64,000 bases of DNA from Balneola sp. MJW-20 (GCF_040811775.1 NZ_JBFNXW010000001.1:310001-374000); one strand, 5' to 3'. Counted from the first letter of the stretch, positions 8,275 through 18,360 are shown. The notes: generated by a model from the letters alone, not told the origin. Translations and numbers: made by a program.

Positions 8275-10562
8275 TCAGCATTAAGAAAATAACAGCTTTT
8301 ATTTGTATCGCATTTGGAATGTTCAGCTCATTGTCGGCACAGAGCGCTGACCTGAACTGGGACTATGAAGCATATCCCGGACATCACTATGATGTGACTG
8401 ATGTATTATTGAATGCCGAGGTGGTACCGGACGAAGTTCTGATCAAAGGAATTGTCAGATATACCATTACTGCTTTGAGGCCGGGCCTTACGGAGGTGTT
8501 AATGAATACTTCTGATATTGCAATTGAAGGAGTAAGTATGGGCGCCAGCAGTATTGATTACATAGTACAGGGTGACAGCCTTATCATAAATTTACCGGAT
8601 ACAATGAATACCGGTGATATTGCGGAGCTCTACATCACCTTTCAGTCCTCATCCGATTACGGTTTACATAAAGACCATTTGAATAATTTGTGGACCTCTT
8701 TGAACCCGGGATCACTCCACCATTGGTTACCGGTTTTTGACAATCCGGTTAATAGTGCAAATGTCGATGCATATTTAACGATTCCGGCTACTACTGAAGT
8801 TGTTTTTAGCGGATTAAAGAAAGAAGATGAGATCGTTTCTGCGGAAATGAAAAAAGTTCACTGGGTCAGCAACGAAGAAATTCCTCTTACTCAGTTATTC
8901 CTTGCTACCGGTAATTTTGATCATGAGCAGGCAATATCCGGGATCAAAAAAGTTAATATCTATCACAATCGCGGAAGATTTCATACTGAACAGGTTTCAG
9001 GGTACCTGAACACAGCGGTTAGTTCTTTAAAGGAACTGGAGGGACGATTCTCCTATGAATACCCTTATGAATTTCTTCAGATAATCATACTCCCCGATCA
9101 TTTCTGGGAAGAGGTGCAATTCGGAGCCGGGGTAATAGTGGTATATGAAAACCTGGGTGATATTCGCACTCAAATTCGGAGAGGGCTGATCTCCCAGTGG
9201 TTCGGATCTTATCAGCGAAATTTTGCCGTTGGTACTGAAATGGAGAAAATGGAGTTTCTTAGAGCTACACTGTTGCCGGATGCAGCTGCACTTCAGGGTG
9301 ATAGCGAGCTAAATTCTATCCAGGTATGGAATCAATACATAAATATTGATCCGAAGGACGATAATCGCTTTATGACAGACCTTATCAGAGAAAAAGTAAC
9401 CGGATTACTAAATCTCTACGAAGGCGTAATAGAGTGGCCGATGTATGCGAGATATTGGTACCAATTTTCCGGAAACTGGTGGGGAGAGCTCCCGGAATTC
9501 AATAAGATCATTTCAGATACAAAAGAATCGACAGACCTGTCAATGAACAATGCGGGCTACAGGGTGGAATACCTATTTGATGAAAGTGCAGATGATCTTA
9601 CACTGGTTTTTGAATCGTATCAGGAGGGAAGTGAATCTCTGAGAGATCTGAAATTAACTCAGTTTGGTTTTGGGGATACGGTTGAGACCGAACTGCTGGT
9701 GACCGGAGATCTTGACAGTGTAAATGTGGATCCGATATCAGGACTGGAATACGCCGTTTTAAAGTACGGGAATGACGAACTAAACATCGAAGAGATCAAA
9801 CCATTCAGTTTCCTGATCAATCAGCTCAGAAGCGTAGACAAAGAACTACGAATTGATGCTGCCTCAGGACTTAGGAATTACATAGATAATCAGGATCTGC
9901 AGCTGGCTTTAAATGATGCACTGGCATTTGAATCAGATCCGGATGTCAAAGCATCTCTGCTGGCTACACTTAATCTGATCACGAGGGGAGATGCCGGTAC
10001 GGAACAGACCTTTATATCTGAGCTTAGGTCAGAACCACTTGATATCAGGTTGTCAGCCGCAAGAGCGCTGGCGGCATATCCCGGGAATGCACAGGTTCAG
10101 TCAGCTCTTCGTAATACGATTCTGCAAGCCGAAAATGACAGCCTGTTTAGTGTAGCCTTGGAGTCTTATATAAAAGTAGGTGAAAATGCCTCCATAAGCA
10201 GTCTTGCAAGAAGAATGCAAAGCATCGACAGCACCGGTGTCCGGACCCTTAATGTTGTGAGCAGAGGGATTTCTGCTGATACCACTGGTAATCTTGGAAG
10301 GATCGCCATGAATTATTTATCGGCGGATTATCCGTACCGAACCAGGATAATGGCTCTGAATGCGATCACAAATCATAATGCAGGCATCGCTAACATTGAG
10401 ACCGAAATTGAGAAGCTGCTTTACGATTATGATCCAAGGATCCGGAATGCTGCAGTCAAGACCCTTGATGCACTCGGATTGACCGATGTCCTGCGTTCAT
10501 ACGCCAGTGAGGAATATGATCCCAGAGTTATCCGGACATTACGATCGGTTCAACAAAATTAG
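8271..10562 (+). CDS. Exported M1-aminopeptidase-like protein lacking the zinc site, with HEAT-like repeats
   Basis: The protein has 763 residues. Residues 1-24 are a signal peptide (ending LSAQ). Residues about 30-220 match the M1 peptidase N-terminal beta domain (HHWLPVFDNPVNSANVDAYLT). Residues about 265-330 align with the catalytic domain, but where active enzymes have HExxH-QWFG this one reads RRGLISQWFG (303-312): the first His, the Glu and the second His are Arg304, Gly305 and Ser308. The downstream NEG motif is also absent (FLRATLL). The C-terminal third is alpha-helical with HEAT-like repeats (about 525-760). It is probably a periplasmic pseudo-peptidase used for binding. It is coupled to the HisN-type gene by a 4-base overlap. 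Confidence 0.8.
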   Translation: MISIKKITAFICIAFGMFSSLSAQSADLNWDYEAYPGHHYDVTDVLLNAEVVPDEVLIKGIVRYTITALRPGLTEVLMNTSDIAIEGVSMGASSIDYIVQGDSLIINLPDTMNTGDIAELYITFQSSSDYGLHKDHLNNLWTSLNPGSLHHWLPVFDNPVNSANVDAYLTIPATTEVVFSGLKKEDEIVSAEMKKVHWVSNEEIPLTQLFLATGNFDHEQAISGIKKVNIYHNRGRFHTEQVSGYLNTAVSSLKELEGRFSYEYPYEFLQIIILPDHFWEEVQFGAGVIVVYENLGDIRTQIRRGLISQWFGSYQRNFAVGTEMEKMEFLRATLLPDAAALQGDSELNSIQVWNQYINIDPKDDNRFMTDLIREKVTGLLNLYEGVIEWPMYARYWYQFSGNWWGELPEFNKIISDTKESTDLSMNNAGYRVEYLFDESADDLTLVFESYQEGSESLRDLKLTQFGFGDTVETELLVTGDLDSVNVDPISGLEYAVLKYGNDELNIEEIKPFSFLINQLRSVDKELRIDAASGLRNYIDNQDLQLALNDALAFESDPDVKASLLATLNLITRGDAGTEQTFISELRSEPLDIRLSAARALAAYPGNAQVQSALRNTILQAENDSLFSVALESYIKVGENASISSLARRMQSIDSTGVRTLNVVSRGISADTTGNLGRIAMNYLSADYPYRTRIMALNAITNHNAGIANIETEIEKLLYDYDPRIRNAAVKTLDALGLTDVLRSYASEEYDPRVIRTLRSVQQN

Positions 10563-10563
10563 A

Positions 10564-11862
10564 TCAATCTTGCCGGATCCATTTCACCAGATCTTTATAC
10601 GAAGGTCTGTTTCCGTACATCAGGATCCCTACCCGGTAGATCTTTGATGCAAGCCACATCACCCCTACGAAGGTGATCATAAGCAGTAATATAGATAACC
10701 CGATCTGCCATATCGGTACATCTGTCGATGCAATCCTTGAGATCATATTGATCGGGCTGGTAAATGGGACCAGAGATGCAATAATAGCAATACTACTGTC
10801 CGGGTTTTCAATTACTTTGGTATTCAGAAAATACCCTATAAAGATGGGTATCATTACCGGAATCATGAACTGCTGTGTATCCTGTTCGGAGTCAACTGCC
10901 GAGCCTATCGCTGCAAATACGGCACTGTATATCAGCAGTCCCAGCAAGAAATAGATAAAGAAAAAGACAAAGATACTAGGATCCACCACCAGTCCCTCGA
11001 GCATGGTCGGGTCAAAGTTTGCTGAAGCGGCTTCCGTAGCTTCGGGTGGAAGATTCTGCATCTGGGCACTCATGATCATACCGGCTATAGGGGCGGCAGC
11101 TACTGAAATTCCCATATAAAACAATATCCAGATCCCAAACTGAGTAAAAGCTACCATAAGAATTCCGAAGAGTTTTCCGTAGAGTAATTCGATCGGTCGT
11201 ATTGAGGAAGCGATCACTTCAACAATACGATTCGTTTTCTCTTCGATAATTCCCCGCATTAAAATAGCACCGTATCCGAAAATACCACCAAAGATGAGCA
11301 GTCCAAGAATAAACCCAAAAGCTGATGCAAAGATAGTATTATCCTTTTCTTCTCCTTCATCCGTGAGTTTAAGGGATTCAAGTCCCGGACGGGTTTCAAA
11401 TATATTCCGGATCTCTTCTGATACATCCATACTGGATAGTCGTTCTTCCCGGACCACTTCCCTAAGGTCTCCTCTTACCGCAGCCTGAAAGGAAATGCCG
11501 CCGCTTCCTCCATGTATGAGGGTTGGACTTTTTGCACTGTCGATCAGAGACTGCTCCAGAACCAGGAATGCATCAAGAGTACCGTTCAATACCCTTTTTC
11601 GGAGTGAATCCAGAGGCACATCACTCAGGTCGGTGTACCGGGAAGTATTAAGATCAGACAAACGGTTGTACAGAACACCGGTCTGATCGACGATCCCGAC
11701 GGTTTTCTCTACTTCAGATTCCGAAACGGTTACCCATACCACGATCCCGATAAATGCAGCGAATGCAAGAGGAGTTAATATGGTGGAAAGTATAAATGAT
11801 TTCTTTCTGACCCGGGTCAGATATTCACGTTTTGTTACCAGCGAAATTTTACTAAGATCCAT
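10564..11862 (-). CDS. ABC-2 type transporter permease (NatB-like)
   Basis: The 432-residue membrane protein starts with a short cytoplasmic tail (VTKREYLTRVRKKSF) and a first membrane helix at about 24-45. A large extracytoplasmic domain follows (about 50-175). A cluster of about five helices then begins at FGFILGLLIFGGIFGYGAIL and contains the EEKTNRIVEVIASSIRPIELLYGK cytoplasmic coupling segment. This is the NatB/YhaP architecture of ABC-2 exporters. Its ATG overlaps the ATPase stop by one base (TAATG), so the two form one transporter. The substrate is unknown; sodium export is only one possibility in the family. Confidence 0.85.
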   Translation of the reverse strand: MDLSKISLVTKREYLTRVRKKSFILSTILTPLAFAAFIGIVVWVTVSESEVEKTVGIVDQTGVLYNRLSDLNTSRYTDLSDVPLDSLRKRVLNGTLDAFLVLEQSLIDSAKSPTLIHGGSGGISFQAAVRGDLREVVREERLSSMDVSEEIRNIFETRPGLESLKLTDEGEEKDNTIFASAFGFILGLLIFGGIFGYGAILMRGIIEEKTNRIVEVIASSIRPIELLYGKLFGILMVAFTQFGIWILFYMGISVAAAPIAGMIMSAQMQNLPPEATEAASANFDPTMLEGLVVDPSIFVFFFIYFLLGLLIYSAVFAAIGSAVDSEQDTQQFMIPVMIPIFIGYFLNTKVIENPDSSIAIIASLVPFTSPINMISRIASTDVPIWQIGLSILLLMITFVGVMWLASKIYRVGILMYGNRPSYKDLVKWIRQD

Positions 11863-12785
11863 TATTCAGCTACCTGTGCATTTTTGATATTATCTTCGCC
11901 AACGGTTGAGATAAAGATCTCATTAAGGGTGGGTTCTACCCGTTCAAATTTATGGACCTGTACACTTTTCATCGCGTGGCTCAGTATATCCTGCATATTC
12001 TGGCCGTTCAGAACTCTGATCTCGGCAAAATTTGTAGACCGGTTATTGATGCGGACATCTTCGAGTTCATCCAGAAACGAACCGTCTCCTTCAAATTCAA
12101 GCATGATCGTATTCTGGCCAAAGGATGCTTTGATCTGTCTCAGATTACCATTTAATACGGCCTTGCCATTATTGAAAAGGCAGATATCATCACACATTTG
12201 CTCTACCTGTTCCATACGATGGGTTGAGAAGAGGATGGTCTTTCCCTGATTTTTCAGCTCAATGATGATCTCTTTCAGCATTTCACTGTTGATGGGATCC
12301 AGTCCACTGAATGGTTCGTCAAAAATATAGATATCAGGATCATGAGCAATGGTCGCTATGAACTGAATCTTTTGAGACATTCCTTTTGAAAGCTCAGAGA
12401 TCTCTTTCTTTTTCCAGTCGATGGCATCAAATCTGTCCAGCCAGTAATCAATGGCTTTATTTGCTTCACGATGATCCATTCCTTTCAATTCAGAGAGGTA
12501 CATCAGTTGCTCATGAACTTTCATCTTTTTATAGAGCCCTCGTTCTTCCGGCATGTAGCCGATGAGCTTCTGAGTTTCGGCACCTGCTTGAGTACCATTG
12601 ATGGTAATTTCACCGGTATCCGGGATCATGATATAATTGATCATTCGAATGGTAGTGGTCTTGCCGGCACCGTTTGGTCCAAGCAGCCCGAATATCCTGC
12701 CTTTTTCAACGGAAAAACTGACTTCATCTACGGCTTTATTCTTACCGAATGATTTGGACACATCCTTAACATTGATGACTGACAT
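11862..12785 (-). CDS. ABC transporter ATP-binding protein (NatA-like)
   Basis: The 307-residue ATPase has a Walker A (GLLGPNGAGKTTT, about 33-45), a Q-loop, the signature ELSKGMSQKIQ, a Walker B (DIYIFDEPFSGLD) and an H-loop (FSTHRMEQ). The C-terminal DUF4162-like region (about 215-300) is typical of ABC-2 exporter ATPases. It precedes and slightly overlaps its permease. It is divergent from glgA, with 137 nt between start codons holding a direct repeat and an inverted repeat. Confidence 0.9.
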   Translation of the reverse strand: MSVINVKDVSKSFGKNKAVDEVSFSVEKGRIFGLLGPNGAGKTTTIRMINYIMIPDTGEITINGTQAGAETQKLIGYMPEERGLYKKMKVHEQLMYLSELKGMDHREANKAIDYWLDRFDAIDWKKKEISELSKGMSQKIQFIATIAHDPDIYIFDEPFSGLDPINSEMLKEIIIELKNQGKTILFSTHRMEQVEQMCDDICLFNNGKAVLNGNLRQIKASFGQNTIMLEFEGDGSFLDELEDVRINNRSTNFAEIRVLNGQNMQDILSHAMKSVQVHKFERVEPTLNEIFISTVGEDNIKNAQVAE

Positions 12786-12798
12786 TATGCCCTAAAGT

Positions 12799-12867
12799 AT
12801 TAGTTTAAATTAGTTTAATTTTACCGATCTTAATGTCCGTAATCTTTGCAAGAAGCACAAAGATTAC
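12799..12867. promoter_or_regulatory. Direct and inverted repeats between the ABC exporter and glgA
   Basis: Two adjacent copies of ATTAGTTTAA (12799-12808, 12809-12818) are spaced one helical turn apart. Further on, GTAATCTTTG (12839-12848) and CAAAGATTAC (12858-12867) form a perfect 10-bp inverted repeat with a 9-base loop, ending 55 bases before the glgA start. These could be operator sites or a leader hairpin. No regulator is known from sequence. Confidence 0.4.
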
Positions 12868-12922
12868 CTATTTATTCAGGACAATTAATTACGCAGAATC
12901 TAACCGAGGGTTTCAAGGTATA

Positions 12923-14365
12923 ATGAACATACTTCATATAAGTGCGGAGTGTTATCCGGCTGCAAAAGTTGGGGGGTTGGGCGATGTGGTAGGATCACTT
13001 CCAAAGTATCTCAACCAGCTTGATCACAGTTGTGATGTGGTGATCCCTAAATATGAAACTCCCTGGCTGAACAGGCAGAAATATGAGCATATTTATGAAT
13101 CAGAGATAGAGATGGCTGGGATCTCGGTCTCTTTTCAGATCCTTAAAGTGATCAATGATGAGTTAGGTTATGACCTTTATGCGGTTAATATTCCGGGTAA
13201 ATTCGACCGACCGGGAGTTTATATCGATCCCTGGACCGGTCATGCGTACTGGGATGAATTTGAACGCTTCGTCAGTTTTCAGATCATTGTTCTGGAATGG
13301 CTGAAAGAATCCGAAGATCGCCCCGATATTATTCACTGTCATGACCATCATACGGGACTGATCCCCTTTATGCTCTCTCAGTGTAATCGATATCGGGAGA
13401 TGTCTGATATTCCCAATGTGATCACTGTGCATAATGCAGAGTACCAGGGCTGGGCCGGCCTTGACCGGTACGTTTTGCTTCCTGCCTTTTCAATGCGAAA
13501 TATTGGCCTTCTTGACTGGAACGGTCAGCTAAATTCTCTGGCTGCAGGACTGAAATGTGCCTGGGCGATCAGCACTGTTAGTGAAAGCTACATGGAAGAG
13601 CTTTGTATCGAGAGCAATGGACTGGAGCAACTCTTCAGAGATGAGTTTGAAAAATCATTTGGGATCGTCAACGGTATTGATGCGGATATATGGGATCCTG
13701 CAACGGATACACTATTGGACCATAACTATAGTTTCCGTAACAGGAAAAAGGGGAAAAAAGAAAATAAAAAACAGATCTGTGATGAGTTTGGGTTGAATCC
13801 TGAATTACCTACGATCTCATTTATCGGCCGGCTTGTAAGAGAAAAAGGAGCCGATCTTTTACCTGATCTCTTCAGGAATTACCTGTATTCGGAGAAAGAA
13901 GTAAACTTTATTTTACTAGGAACCGGTGATCCTCAGCTGCATGAAATTTTCACTAATATGGAACATGACCATATGGGATATTTTGATGCTACGCTGGAGT
14001 ACAACGAACAGCTGGCTCATAAGATCTATGCAGGTTCTGATTTTATTCTGATGCCTTCGAGAGTGGAACCCTGTGGCTTGAATCAGATGTTCGCGATGAG
14101 GTATGGTACAATTCCGATCGTCCGGTCGGTAGGAGGGCTTAAAGACACCGTAAAAGATATCAGCCGGGAAGAGGGATATGGTATTACTTTTCAAGAGTTC
14201 AATCTTCCTGATGCAGCAGAGGCTATTGAAAGAGCGGTTGATATGTATTATGACGAGAAAAGAATGTCTTCTATGATCACTAAGGTCATGAAACTTGATT
14301 TCTCTTGGAGAAGTTCTGCAAAAAAGTATATCAGTATGTATAATAAGATTAAAAGTGAAAACTAG
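12923..14365 (+). CDS. glgA: Glycogen synthase (ADP-glucose alpha-glucan transferase)
   Basis: The GT5-family enzyme extends alpha-1,4-glucan chains from ADP-glucose. The ATG at 12923 was chosen because MNILHISAECYPAAKVGGLGD is the family's N-terminus; the frame is open upstream but that part has no family similarity. The 480-residue length is standard. Landmarks are the ADP-glucose loop KVGGLGD (K15), the acceptor region (ITVHNAEYQGWA) and the C-terminal nucleotide-binding site (FIGRLVREKGADLL, then PSRVEPCGLNQMFAMRYG). glgC follows after 5 nt, so the operon makes ADP-glucose and polymerises it. No branching enzyme is in the window. Confidence 0.93.
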   Translation: MNILHISAECYPAAKVGGLGDVVGSLPKYLNQLDHSCDVVIPKYETPWLNRQKYEHIYESEIEMAGISVSFQILKVINDELGYDLYAVNIPGKFDRPGVYIDPWTGHAYWDEFERFVSFQIIVLEWLKESEDRPDIIHCHDHHTGLIPFMLSQCNRYREMSDIPNVITVHNAEYQGWAGLDRYVLLPAFSMRNIGLLDWNGQLNSLAAGLKCAWAISTVSESYMEELCIESNGLEQLFRDEFEKSFGIVNGIDADIWDPATDTLLDHNYSFRNRKKGKKENKKQICDEFGLNPELPTISFIGRLVREKGADLLPDLFRNYLYSEKEVNFILLGTGDPQLHEIFTNMEHDHMGYFDATLEYNEQLAHKIYAGSDFILMPSRVEPCGLNQMFAMRYGTIPIVRSVGGLKDTVKDISREEGYGITFQEFNLPDAAEAIERAVDMYYDEKRMSSMITKVMKLDFSWRSSAKKYISMYNKIKSEN

Positions 14366-14370
14366 TTATT

Positions 14371-15645
14371 ATGAAGAGTTCAGTTGTCGCAGTCATATTA
14401 GGTGGTGGAAGGGGTACCCGATTATTTCCGCTTACAGATCAACGTTCCAAACCAGCTGTGCCTATCGGCGGGAAATACCGACTGGTGGATATTCCAATCT
14501 CAAATTGTCTCAATTCTGATATCAGGCGGATCTATGTACTGACCCAGTTCAATTCCGCTTCTTTGAACAGACATATCAAAAACACCTTTAATTTTGATGT
14601 CTTCAGCAGTGGTTTTGTGGATATTCTTGCTGCAGAGCAAACCACAGACAGTCAGGACTGGTTTCAGGGAACTGCAGATGCGGTCCGGCAATCCATTCAC
14701 CACATGGAGAATCATACTTACGAACATGTTCTTATTCTATCCGGTGACCAATTATATCAGATGGATTACCGTAATATGCTGCAGCGACACAAGGAGAATA
14801 ATGCCGATCTTACCGTAGCCACTATCCCGGTCAATGCTGAAGATGCAACCGGATTCGGGATTATGAAGACCAACAAAGACGGGATCATTGAAAAATTTAT
14901 AGAAAAACCTTCGTCCGACTTGCTTGGGGACTGGAAATCAGAGGTGCCGCAGAAATTTAAGGACGAAGGGAAAGATTATCTTGCTTCCATGGGTATTTAT
15001 ATTTTTAATCGTGAGACCATGATCAAGTTGTTTGATGATAACCCGGGGGCAACTGATTTCGGAAAAGAACTGATCCCAAAATGTCTTGAAGAAGGGCAGA
15101 CCGTATGTAGTTATGAATTTGAGGGTTACTGGACAGATATCGGAACTATACGTTCGTTTTTCGAGGCTAACCTGTCTCTTGCTGATACGGTGCCGGAGTT
15201 CAATCTCTATGACAATGATAACTTCATTTATACCAGAGCTCGATTACTTCCTGCGTCGAAATTAATGGGAACAACACTTGAACAGTCTCTTATGGCAGAA
15301 GGCTGTATTATCGAAGCCAGCAGGATCGTACAGTCTGTTATTGGTATCAGATCCAGGATCGGTAAGGGGACGACGGTAGAAAACTCGATCATTATGGGTA
15401 ATGATTACTTCCAGGACCGTAAGGTTATTGAAGAAGCCTCAGATGAAGACCCGGCATTGGGAATTGGACAGAGATGTTATATCAGCAATGCCATTATCGA
15501 CAAAAACGTGGCGATTGGTCATGATGTCCGAATCGTAGGAGGTACTCACCTTGAAGACGGTGATCACAAATATCACTACGTCAGGGACGGAATCGTGATC
15601 GTGAAGAAAAGCACCGTGATCCCTGCGGGAACTACTATTATGTGA
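14371..15645 (+). CDS. glgC: Glucose-1-phosphate adenylyltransferase
   Basis: This enzyme forms ADP-glucose from glucose-1-phosphate and ATP, the committed step of bacterial glycogen synthesis. The 424-residue length matches the family. The N-terminal nucleotidyltransferase domain has ILGGGRGTRLFPLT (about 9-22), the KPAVPIGGKYRLVDIPISN segment and IEKP. The C-terminal left-handed beta-helix runs from about residue 300. It follows glgA by 5 nt and is closed by a terminator at 15665-15700. The family is often allosterically controlled by glycolytic intermediates; that cannot be read here. Confidence 0.95.
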   Translation: MKSSVVAVILGGGRGTRLFPLTDQRSKPAVPIGGKYRLVDIPISNCLNSDIRRIYVLTQFNSASLNRHIKNTFNFDVFSSGFVDILAAEQTTDSQDWFQGTADAVRQSIHHMENHTYEHVLILSGDQLYQMDYRNMLQRHKENNADLTVATIPVNAEDATGFGIMKTNKDGIIEKFIEKPSSDLLGDWKSEVPQKFKDEGKDYLASMGIYIFNRETMIKLFDDNPGATDFGKELIPKCLEEGQTVCSYEFEGYWTDIGTIRSFFEANLSLADTVPEFNLYDNDNFIYTRARLLPASKLMGTTLEQSLMAEGCIIEASRIVQSVIGIRSRIGKGTTVENSIIMGNDYFQDRKVIEEASDEDPALGIGQRCYISNAIIDKNVAIGHDVRIVGGTHLEDGDHKYHYVRDGIVIVKKSTVIPAGTTIM

Positions 15646-15664
15646 TCATAATATGATATAAAAA

Positions 15665-15700
15665 AAGCCGGCAACCTGAGGTTACCGGCTTATTTTTTTT
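15665..15700. terminator. Bidirectional terminator between glgC and icd
   Basis: The stem AAGCCGG-AACC / GGTT-CCGGCTT has a four-base loop and an A tract on the left and eight T residues on the right. It can end both the glgAC transcript and the convergent isocitrate dehydrogenase transcript. Confidence 0.88.
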
Positions 15701-15707
15701 CAACCGT

Positions 15708-17171
15708 TTATTCTCCCTGTCCGAGTGAGAACCCTCGTTTTCCGTCGAATTCGTAGAGATTTTCGGTTTTAATGCAGTCATGGCCTGCGTCATTCAGGTT
15801 GGAAAGTAACTGAATAACATCTTTACCATTTATCTCAGTGTAATTACCGGCTGAAGCATCTTTGGCTATGAACCTGCATCTCCAGTGATCGGTGCAGAAG
15901 GTCTCAGGACGACCCTCAGGATACACTTTAACTCCGCGGTTGGTGATCATTTTGAGTTTCATATCCTCACCGCAGTCTGCGTCCAGTCGCTTGCCGAGGT
16001 CATCCGGGTTACGGTCATCACTGGTCCAGTCGATAAATACATCTACACCGACCAGTTTTTTCTCGGGAACATCACGCTTTTCCAGGTTTACTTGGATCCC
16101 GTGATTATTATGACCGTAGGAGGCTGACTTCAGATGCTTAGGTCGTTCACCTAAATGATCAATGACCGCTTTTGTGAAATCCTTCGTGCCGACGATCTGC
16201 TTGGTATACTCTTTGGATTTAATGTCGGCAGTGTGAATACCCTGCTCAATAGTAGCAAGCAGTGCGTTGGAAATAAGCTCAGCCTCGTCACTAAGATTCA
16301 GATGGGCGAGCATCATACATGCGCCGTTGATAAGTCCTGAGGGATTAGCAACATCTTTTCCGGCTATGTCAGGAGCTGAACCGTGGATCGCTTCGAACAT
16401 GGCAAAATCATTTCCGATATTTCCGGAACCGCCCAGGCCAACTGAACCGGAGATCTGTCCCGTTATATCTGAAATAATATCTCCGTACAGATTCAGAGTC
16501 ACCACAACATCGAACCATTGGGGTGTATCTGCCAGACGGGCTGCACCAATATCGATGATATAATGGTCGCTTTCTATCTCAGGATATTCCTTTCTGACCT
16601 CATCGAATACTTCATGAAACAATCCATCCGTATGCTTCATAATATTATCTTTGGTCATGCAGGTCACTTTATTACGGTCGTAAGCCTTGGCATATTCAAA
16701 TGCATATCGGATAACACGCTCACATCCCGGGCGTGATACCAGTTTCAGGCACTGTACAACTTCGGGGGTTTGCTGATGCTCAATCCCCGCGTAAAGGTCT
16801 TCCTCATTCTCACGAACCACAACTACATCCATGGTCGGAAAGTTACTTCTTACGTAGGGTACCAGTGCTTTAACCGGGCGGACGTTTGCAAAAAGTCCCA
16901 GCGTTTTTCTGATAGTTACATTCAGACTCTTATAACCGCTTCCCTGTGGAGTTGTTATTGGAGCCTTTAGGAATACTTTATTTTTTGCCAGTGTATCCCA
17001 GGATTCCGGTGAGATTCCGGACATTACTCCGGATTCATACACTTCCTTACCGATCTTGATCTCATCGTACTCAAGAGGTACATTTGCAGCCTCCAGTATC
17101 TGAAGGGTGGAATCCATGATTTCATGCCCTATACCGTCTCCCCGGGCAATAGTGATAGTATTCTTACTCAT
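15708..17171 (-). CDS. icd: NADP-dependent isocitrate dehydrogenase, Thermus type
   Basis: The enzyme oxidises isocitrate to 2-oxoglutarate in the TCA cycle. The 487-residue protein has the isocitrate/isopropylmalate dehydrogenase fold: ARGDGIGHEIMDSTL at the N-terminus, the phosphate-binding KSLNVTIRKTLGLFANVRP segment, VRENEEDLYAG, and the GNIGNDFAMFEAIHGSAPDIAG cofactor region. A C-terminal extension of about 140 residues (from about 345) matches the long Thermus-like class and excludes 3-isopropylmalate dehydrogenase, which is about 350 residues. It lies downstream of sucD but is separated from it by a terminator. Confidence 0.9.
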   Translation of the reverse strand: MSKNTITIARGDGIGHEIMDSTLQILEAANVPLEYDEIKIGKEVYESGVMSGISPESWDTLAKNKVFLKAPITTPQGSGYKSLNVTIRKTLGLFANVRPVKALVPYVRSNFPTMDVVVVRENEEDLYAGIEHQQTPEVVQCLKLVSRPGCERVIRYAFEYAKAYDRNKVTCMTKDNIMKHTDGLFHEVFDEVRKEYPEIESDHYIIDIGAARLADTPQWFDVVVTLNLYGDIISDITGQISGSVGLGGSGNIGNDFAMFEAIHGSAPDIAGKDVANPSGLINGACMMLAHLNLSDEAELISNALLATIEQGIHTADIKSKEYTKQIVGTKDFTKAVIDHLGERPKHLKSASYGHNNHGIQVNLEKRDVPEKKLVGVDVFIDWTSDDRNPDDLGKRLDADCGEDMKLKMITNRGVKVYPEGRPETFCTDHWRCRFIAKDASAGNYTEINGKDVIQLLSNLNDAGHDCIKTENLYEFDGKRGFSLGQGE

Positions 17172-17211
17172 TTATCTGAGTGTTTGGTTAGTTTTGTTTT
17201 TAAAGAACAAA

Positions 17212-17229
17212 AAGGGGCCAAAGCCCCTT
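17212..17229 (-). terminator. Intrinsic terminator after sucD
   Basis: AAGGGGC (17212-17218) pairs with GCCCCTT (17223-17229). On the minus strand the stem is followed by a T tract (CCCCTTTTTG). It lies between the sucD stop (17253) and the icd start (17171), so icd probably has its own promoter. Confidence 0.75.
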
Positions 17230-17252
17230 ATGGAAATATTTAACAGGTATGA

Positions 17253-18125
17253 TCAGGCGCCGATCAGTTCTTTCAGCGTCATTCCGATATCTGCAGGCGA
17301 TTCAACCACAGTTATACCGGCAGCGGCAAGTGCTTTCTTTTTTTCCTGGGCGGTACCTTTACCACCGGAAATGATCGCACCCGCATGTCCCATACGGCGT
17401 CCCGGAGGCGCTGTAGAACCTGCGATGAATGCCACAACGGGCTTATCTACATTATCTTTGATATAAGCAGCAGCTTCTTCTTCAGCACTTCCGCCGATCT
17501 CACCGATCAGTACGATGGATTCTGTATCCGGATCATTCTGGAACATCTTTACCGCATCAAGGTGTGTTGTGCCAATAACAGGGTCACCGCCAATACCAAT
17601 AGCGGTACTTTGACCGAGACCTGCTTTCGTAAGCTGATCAACTGCTTCATAAGTAAGCGTACCGGAACGGGAGATCAGTCCTACAGACCCGGGGCTGAAA
17701 ATATTTCCGGGCATGATACCAACTTTAGCTTCCCCGGGAGTAATAACACCCGGACAGTTAGGACCGATCAGTGTAGCACCATGGCTATTAACAACCTGCT
17801 TAGCAACGATCATGTCCTTAACAGGTATACCTTCTGTGATACAGATGATCACTTCGATGCCAGCAAAAGCAGCTTCAGTAATTGCATCCGCTGCAAAGGC
17901 AGGTGGCACAAAGATCACAGATGCATTGGCACCTTCATGTTCAACAGCTTCTGCTACCGTGTTAAAAACTGGTTTGTCAAGGTGTTTCTGACCGCCTTTT
18001 CCAGGAGTAACGCCACCAACAACATTGGTACCGTATTCGATCATTTGCTCGGCGTGAAACGTTCCTTCACTACCGGTAAAACCCTGAACGATCAGGCGAG
18101 TATCATTTCCGACTAGTACGCTCAT
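17253..18125 (-). CDS. sucD: Succinate-CoA ligase alpha subunit
   Basis: This subunit binds CoA and carries the phosphohistidine of succinyl-CoA synthetase (TCA cycle). The start is the ATG at 18125 ([18 protein letters not shown]), the family N-terminus; the upstream in-frame extension to 18173 is not conserved. The 290-residue length is normal. Landmarks are the CoA-binding [26 protein letters not shown], and the active-site histidine segment [15 protein letters not shown]. The beta subunit (sucC) is not adjacent. A terminator follows at 17212-17229. Confidence 0.95.
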   Translation of the reverse strand: MSVLVGNDTRLIVQGFTGSEGTFHAEQMIEYGTNVVGGVTPGKGGQKHLDKPVFNTVAEAVEHEGANASVIFVPPAFAADAITEAAFAGIEVIICITEGIPVKDMIVAKQVVNSHGATLIGPNCPGVITPGEAKVGIMPGNIFSPGSVGLISRSGTLTYEAVDQLTKAGLGQSTAIGIGGDPVIGTTHLDAVKMFQNDPDTESIVLIGEIGGSAEEEAAAYIKDNVDKPVVAFIAGSTAPPGRRMGHAGAIISGGKGTAQEKKKALAAAGITVVESPADIGMTLKELIGA

Positions 18126-18360
18126 TTTAGATTTTTTGAAGTTCAAAATTTTGGGGCAGGAATATACCCACAATAGCAGGCAATTGAAACGGATTTTATG
18201 TCAAAAAAGGATAAGATCGCAGACGGACGACTGTATTTTGACTGCTGACAGGCCTTTGAACATATGAAGTAAATTCAAATTGCCATGACCACCGTTGGCA
18301 GATAATTAGCTAAAGTATCTCGATGATCATTTTATCAAGACTCAAGACTAAACCCGCATT

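Noticed and set aside
15708..17171. 3-isopropylmalate dehydrogenase as identity
   Set aside because: The protein is about 140 residues too long and has the C-terminal extension of Thermus-type isocitrate dehydrogenase.
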